Assembly (NCBI RefSeq): GCF_038396755.1
Contig: NZ_CP149822.1
Coordinates: forward strand, 1 to 64,000
Direction of reading: 5' to 3'
Origin: Chitinophaga pollutisoli
GTDB taxonomy: Bacteria; Bacteroidota; Bacteroidia; Chitinophagales; Chitinophagaceae
Length of the DNA: 64,000 nucleotides
Of this stretch, positions 59,971-64,000 are shown piece by piece. Positions within the stretch are counted from its first letter, which is position 1, and the number at the start of each line of letters is the position of its first letter. Under the pieces are notes generated by a model that had not been told where the DNA came from, made no database searches, and worked only from the letters and a program-made list of their open reading frames with translations. The position numbers and the translations under genes are program-made.

Positions 59971-61155
59971 ATGATCGTTATTAAAGTAATATTCTTCACA
60001 AGCCTCTTCCTGCTATTTTTCAGTTACCTGGGATACGGGATCGCAGTGGCGGTGGCGGTGAAACTGAAGCGTTTCTTCCGTCGCTCCAAACCCTTGCCAG
60101 ACGGCTATTTCCCGGACACAACGCTGGTAGTGGCCGCGTATAACGAAGCGCCTTTCATCCGCGAGAAAATAGAAAACACGCTTGCCCTGGATTATCCCGA
60201 AGGCAAGCTGCATATTATATTTATCACCGACGGCAGCACCGACGGCACGCCAGACATTATCCGCTCCTACCCTTCCGTCACCGTTATGCACAAGCCGGCA
60301 CGCCTCGGGAAAACTGCTGCACTGAACCGCGCCATGCAACAGGTGAAAACGCCTTATGTGATTTTCTGCGATGCCAATACGCTGCTGAATGCGCAGGCGG
60401 TGAAGCGTATCGTGCGCCATTATCAGGATCCCCGCTGCGGCGGCGTTGCCGGTGAAAAGAAAGTGATCGCAGGAACGGGCGGCGCGGAAAATGCCGAAGG
60501 GATATACTGGAAATACGAATCGCTCCTTAAACGCCTCGACGCTGAACTGTTCAGCGTGGTGGGCGCGGCCGGCGAGCTTTTTTCCGTTAGAACCGAGTTG
60601 TACCAGGCCGTGGAGCCCGACGTGATCCTCGACGACTTTATTATTTCGCTGCGGATCTGTGCCAAAGGATACCGCATCGCGTATGCGCCCGATGCATTCG
60701 CAATGGAGAGCCCTTCGGCCGGTATCGGGGAAGAGCATAAAAGGAAGGTGCGCATCAGTGCGGGCGGCTTCCAGGCGATCAGCCGCCTTGGCGGGTTGCT
60801 GAATGTTTTCCGCCACCCCGTTTTGAGCTTCCAGTATATCGGTCACCGTGTGCTCCGCTGGACACTTGCGCCTTTAAGCCTTCCGCTGGCGCTGGTCACG
60901 AATGTGTGGCTGGTGGCGGCGCAGCAGGGCGCCCTGTATCAATGGGTGCTGGCGGCGCAGGTGGCGTTTTATGCCGCCGCGCTGGCAGGCTGGCTGATGG
61001 CGATGCGCAACGTGAAATGGAAACCTTTTTACGTACCGTTTTATTTTCTTTTTATGAACGTGTCCATTTTCGAAGGGTTTTTCCGCTTTGTCCGTAAGAA
61101 ACAGCAGGCGGCCTGGGACAAGGCCGTACGCACGCCCACATTACAGAACACCTGA
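59971..61155 (+). CDS. Membrane glycosyltransferase family 2 (processive-synthase-like)
   Basis: 394 residues. An N-terminal TM helix (about 5-28), then the catalytic GT-A domain: TTLVVAAYNEAPFIREKIENTL, FITDGSTDGTPDII, HKPARLGKTAALNRAMQ, FCDANTLL (the DxN-type metal site), and ILDDFIISLRICAKGYRIAY. A later RKVRISAGGFQAI stands where a Q/RxxRW motif occurs in synthases. Three or four C-terminal TM helices follow (about 285-305, 325-350, 355-375). The layout resembles IcaA/PgaC- and cellulose-synthase-related enzymes. It is followed two bases later by an acyltransferase gene, so the two are coupled. Confidence 0.9.
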   Translation: MIVIKVIFFTSLFLLFFSYLGYGIAVAVAVKLKRFFRRSKPLPDGYFPDTTLVVAAYNEAPFIREKIENTLALDYPEGKLHIIFITDGSTDGTPDIIRSYPSVTVMHKPARLGKTAALNRAMQQVKTPYVIFCDANTLLNAQAVKRIVRHYQDPRCGGVAGEKKVIAGTGGAENAEGIYWKYESLLKRLDAELFSVVGAAGELFSVRTELYQAVEPDVILDDFIISLRICAKGYRIAYAPDAFAMESPSAGIGEEHKRKVRISAGGFQAISRLGGLLNVFRHPVLSFQYIGHRVLRWTLAPLSLPLALVTNVWLVAAQQGALYQWVLAAQVAFYAAALAGWLMAMRNVKWKPFYVPFYFLFMNVSIFEGFFRFVRKKQQAAWDKAVRTPTLQNT

Positions 61156-61157
61156 CC

Positions 61158-62375
61158 ATGAGCCACACCGCACATAAAACTTCCGGCGGCATGGGCCGCA
61201 TTTCCAGCATGGACGCGCTTCGTGCCCTGGCGATGTTCCTGGGCGTGGGGCTGCACGCGGCTATGCCTTACACCTGGCATCCTTTCAAAGGTTTATACCA
61301 CGATCCTTACTATACGGACATTACGTACGATTACATCTTTTTCTTCATCCACATTTTCCGGATGCAGTTATTTTATGTGATCGCGGGATTCTTCTTTCGT
61401 TTGCTGTTGCTGAAGATCGGCACGCAACCGTTTATCCGGCACCGTGTGCAGAGAATCATCATTCCTTTTGTGGTGGGGCTTTTCACGATCCTGCCGCTGA
61501 CCTACCTCCCGGCTGCCGTTGCGCGGGTATCTGCTGCCGGTATGGGTTTCGGGATGGAGGGCATTACCGCGGTGCTGAAAGATATTTTCACCTGGCGGGG
61601 GCCGCTGCATCTGTGGTTCCTGTATTATTTATCAATCCTGTATGCGGCTGGGTTGGTGATCCGCCAGGTTATGCAGGCGCCGGCGCTGCGGGAATGGAAG
61701 GGTACGAAGTACCTGCAGGGAGGATTTTCGCCCGGGGGCTTCCTGGTGCTGATGGCGCTGGCCAGTTACATGAGCCTGTGGATGTTTGCGTCGCCATTCG
61801 TGGAATATGCACCCGGACTGGTGCCGAAAGTTTCTTTCCTGGCCTACTACGGTATTTTTTTCTATGCGGGATGGGTGTTGCACCACCATATGCAGCGGAT
61901 TTTCCCGTTGCTGAAGCGGTATGCGGTGCCGTTTACCGTTGCCGGTGTTGTGGTGGGAGCCTTTGCGGGGTGGGTGAAGATTGATCCGGGGGCTCCGGAG
62001 ATGGGAAGGGCTTTGCTCCAGGCTTGCGCTACCGTTTCCACGATGTGCCTGGTGACGGGCGTTGCCGGGGTGTTCCTGCGGTGGGTAAATGCGGAAAGAC
62101 CGGCGGTGCGGTATTTGTCAGACGCCTCTTATTGGGTATACCTGATCCACGTTGGGTTACTGGGGGGCGTGCAGCTGTTTATCGGGGATTTCCCGGTCTG
62201 GGGGCCGGCTAAATATGCCACAGCTTTAGCGGTGACTGTCGGTGTCAGCCTCCTCACTTATCAATGGTGGGTGCGCTATACAATTATCGGGTTTTACCTG
62301 CACGGTCCGCGCAAGCGGCCTGCGGCGGGACTTCCAACGGAAGCAAACGTTTCCGGCGGCCAGCCTGTTATTTAA
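61158..62375 (+). CDS. Acyltransferase family 3 membrane protein (OpgC-like)
   Basis: 405 residues with about ten TM helices. The opening SMDALRALAMFLGVGLHAAMPY holds the family's R and H residues, and FRMQLFYVIAGFFFRLLLLKIG plus FIRHRVQRIIIPFVVG are typical of acyltransferase_3. Late motifs YWVYLIHVGLLGGVQLFI are also conserved. OpgC-type members succinylate or acetylate periplasmic glucans and polysaccharides. It starts two bases after the GT2 stop, so it probably modifies that enzyme's product. The exact acyl donor is unknown. Confidence 0.9.
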   Translation: MSHTAHKTSGGMGRISSMDALRALAMFLGVGLHAAMPYTWHPFKGLYHDPYYTDITYDYIFFFIHIFRMQLFYVIAGFFFRLLLLKIGTQPFIRHRVQRIIIPFVVGLFTILPLTYLPAAVARVSAAGMGFGMEGITAVLKDIFTWRGPLHLWFLYYLSILYAAGLVIRQVMQAPALREWKGTKYLQGGFSPGGFLVLMALASYMSLWMFASPFVEYAPGLVPKVSFLAYYGIFFYAGWVLHHHMQRIFPLLKRYAVPFTVAGVVVGAFAGWVKIDPGAPEMGRALLQACATVSTMCLVTGVAGVFLRWVNAERPAVRYLSDASYWVYLIHVGLLGGVQLFIGDFPVWGPAKYATALAVTVGVSLLTYQWWVRYTIIGFYLHGPRKRPAAGLPTEANVSGGQPVI

Positions 62376-62597
62376 ACGATTTGTTAATGGCATTAAAATA
62401 TTTGATATAATGAAAATATTTCCTAGTTTTACACTCTGAATTCATACCCCAACCTTATCCTCTCAAAAAACCTCCTCTTATTTTTTAACCGTTTTCCTTC
62501 GAAAAGCCGCTCAGTGATTGAGTAGGCTAAAAACATATTGTAACGTCGAATCAAACACTGGGATGTTTCAAACTTGAACAACTGAAACACTTACCAT

Positions 62598-64000
62598 ATG
62601 CGACAATTTTACCTGTTATTCTTAGCATGCTGCCTGGCCTTCTCGGTGCCGGGCCTGGCACAGGTATTTAATCCCGCTGACCCGGTGATTACCTACAACC
62701 CCAATGATCCCCCCGAGACTCCGGCCTGGGGCACCATTTCCAAATGGGTGCGCACAGTCCGTTCTTCCGTGAATTTCAGCAACAAGGATTCCTACAAGGC
62801 GTACTATCTCAGCGGTATGCCTTTCCGTCTGAAATTCCCCAAAAGCTACGTTCATGGCGTATCTGATGGGAAAAAATATCCCCTGTTCATCTTCCTCCAC
62901 GGCCGTGGCGAAGGTGGCGGCATCTATGACAACGAGTATTCCCTGTACCATGGCGGTGGCAAATTCTGCGCCGCTGTCGACAATGGTAAGTTCGACGGTT
63001 TCATTCTCGTGCCGCAAAACACGACCGGATTTTTTGGCAATCCCCACTTTGATTTTATTAAGCAGATCATCGACGAACTGCAGGCCAACAACAAACTTGA
63101 TCCCAACAGAATTTTCGTAGACGGTCTTTCCGCAGGCGGTACTTCCACCTGGGAATTTACGCTTCGTTACCCCAAGGTGGTCGCGGGCTTCCTGCCGATC
63201 AGCGGCGCTTCTATCGCTTACCGCGACCAGGTGAACGTCTTCAAATACATCCCCCTGTGGATTTTCCAGGGCGGGCTGGACAACAACCCCCACCCCTCCA
63301 CCACTACCGCAGTTATCAACGCCGACCTGAACGCCGGCGGTAACGCGAAAATGACTTTGTATCCCAACGGCGGCCACGGTATCTGGAACACCGCCTGGGA
63401 CGAAGCCGACTTCTGGCCCTTCATCGGCCGCCAGCACAAGGCTAACCCCTGGCCGCAATTCGGTCATAACGAATTTTGCCCCGGCGAAACCGTGAATGTG
63501 ATCCTGGGCCTTACCCCGGGATTTGACGGTTACGAATGGCGCAAAGATGGCAACGTGATTTCCGGCGCCACAACCAATGAGTATACTGTTACTTCATTCG
63601 GTACTTACGACGCGAGGATCAAAAGGGGGACCGAATGGTCGCCCTGGTCGCCCACACCGGTTGTGGTGAAACAAAAAGCCGCCACCCAAACGCCCCCGCT
63701 GGCTATCTCCGGCCTGATGAGTAAAGTACTTCCGGCTGTGGATGGCAAAAATTATGTGGTATTGAGCCTCCCCGAAGGTTATACTTCTTACCAATGGAGA
63801 AAAGTTGGCGACCCCGCCATCATCGGTACCGCACAAACGCAGACGGTGAACACACCCGGCCAGTACCAGGCAAACGTAACCGAGAAATTCGGTTGCTCCA
63901 GCGAATGGTCGGCTCCCTTCACTGTTGTTGCCGCCAATGGCACCAACGCGCCCGCGCCGGCTTCCGGCCTCACCGCCACCGCTATCAGCAAAACGGCTAT
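62598..64000 (+). CDS. Secreted alpha/beta-hydrolase esterase with Ig-like repeats (3' partial)
   Basis: The frame starts at ATG 62598 and is still open at the window end (467 residues visible). A signal peptide ends at GLAQ (about residue 22). The catalytic domain (about 65-280) has FLHGRGEGG, the nucleophile Ser178 in VDGLSAGGTSTW, Asp228 in FQGGLDNN and His260 in YPNGGHGIW, so a complete triad is visible. Beyond ~285 Ig-like or PKD-like segments begin (FCPGETVNVILG, YEWRKDGNVISGATTNEYTV, YQWRKVGDPAIIG, GTYDARIKRG). Similar modular Bacteroidota proteins are T9SS cargo, so a C-terminal sorting domain is expected beyond the window. The substrate may be an acyl or feruloyl ester, but this is unproven. 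Confidence 0.85.
   Translation, partial: MRQFYLLFLACCLAFSVPGLAQVFNPADPVITYNPNDPPETPAWGTISKWVRTVRSSVNFSNKDSYKAYYLSGMPFRLKFPKSYVHGVSDGKKYPLFIFLHGRGEGGGIYDNEYSLYHGGGKFCAAVDNGKFDGFILVPQNTTGFFGNPHFDFIKQIIDELQANNKLDPNRIFVDGLSAGGTSTWEFTLRYPKVVAGFLPISGASIAYRDQVNVFKYIPLWIFQGGLDNNPHPSTTTAVINADLNAGGNAKMTLYPNGGHGIWNTAWDEADFWPFIGRQHKANPWPQFGHNEFCPGETVNVILGLTPGFDGYEWRKDGNVISGATTNEYTVTSFGTYDARIKRGTEWSPWSPTPVVVKQKAATQTPPLAISGLMSKVLPAVDGKNYVVLSLPEGYTSYQWRKVGDPAIIGTAQTQTVNTPGQYQANVTEKFGCSSEWSAPFTVVAANGTNAPAPASGLTATAISKTA

Noticed and set aside
1..64000. tRNA, rRNA or prophage/IS elements
   Set aside because: I looked through the gaps for tRNA-like T-loop motifs, rRNA-like stretches, transposase or integrase genes and terminal inverted repeats with target duplications; none was convincing by eye.

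Overview
The window looks like a chromosomal segment of a Bacteroidota bacterium, most likely of the Chitinophagaceae (Chitinophaga-like). No 16S rRNA is present. The inference rests on a gliding-motility-associated (type B) T9SS C-terminal domain, the Bacteroidota promoter form TTTG-N19/20-TAnnTTTG (clear upstream of serA and metX), Bacteroidota families (DUF5686, DUF4260, DUF3347, carboxypeptidase-like plus TonB receptor), weak Shine-Dalgarno sites and a moderately high GC content. I found no tRNA, rRNA, CRISPR array, insertion sequence or prophage.

Layout. (1) 1-12824: the 3' part of a giant secreted adhesin-like gene, with about 43 Cys-rich HYR-like modules arranged in a near-identical 1593-bp higher-order tandem repeat, then PKD/Ig-like modules and a T9SS domain. 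(2) 12.9-16.6 kb: small lipoprotein, DUF4260 membrane protein, serA, serine hydrolase. (3) 16.8-25.6 kb: a minus-strand metal-homeostasis directon (CDF transporter, OmpR-type regulator, histidine kinase, TolC/adaptor/HME-RND efflux genes, a tiny His/Lys-rich exported protein). (4) 25.8-28.6 kb: thrS-infC without rpmI-rplT. (5) 28.7-30.5 kb: a SMUG2-like DNA glycosylase gene bracketed by GGTA-rich repeats and inverted repeats, and a DUF3347 lipoprotein. (6) 30.5-35.4 kb: ABC-F ATPase, LytS/LytTR two-component pair, trhO. (7) 35.7-41.8 kb: DUF5686 outer-membrane protein, a small membrane protein, and a methionine cluster (osmC-metZ divergent from metX). (8) 42-52.5 kb: TonB receptor, ychF, a SpmA/SpmB-type fused membrane protein with a YeiH-type exporter, two paralogous lipoproteins, a thiamine-binding protein and a GNAT-nitrilase fusion. 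(9) 52.7-62.4 kb: an exopolysaccharide locus: a CheY-like regulator, a sugar transferase with an unusual soluble N-terminus, GT2, epimerase, GT4, methyltransferase and a frameshifted GT2 on the minus strand, then GT2 and acyltransferase on the plus strand. (10) 62.6 kb to the end: the 5' part of a secreted alpha/beta-hydrolase esterase with Ig-like repeats.

Working together: the regulator/kinase pair probably senses envelope metal and drives the tripartite efflux pump, with the CDF moving cytosolic divalent cations and the His-rich and DUF3347 proteins as possible periplasmic metal binders. The polysaccharide genes probably assemble a lipid-linked glycan, but no flippase, polymerase or export gene is visible here. 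The most notable observations are the adhesin super-repeat, the repeat-flanked glycosylase gene, the compact metal directon with its His-rich peptide, the frameshifted glycosyltransferase and the sugar transferase paired with a stand-alone receiver.
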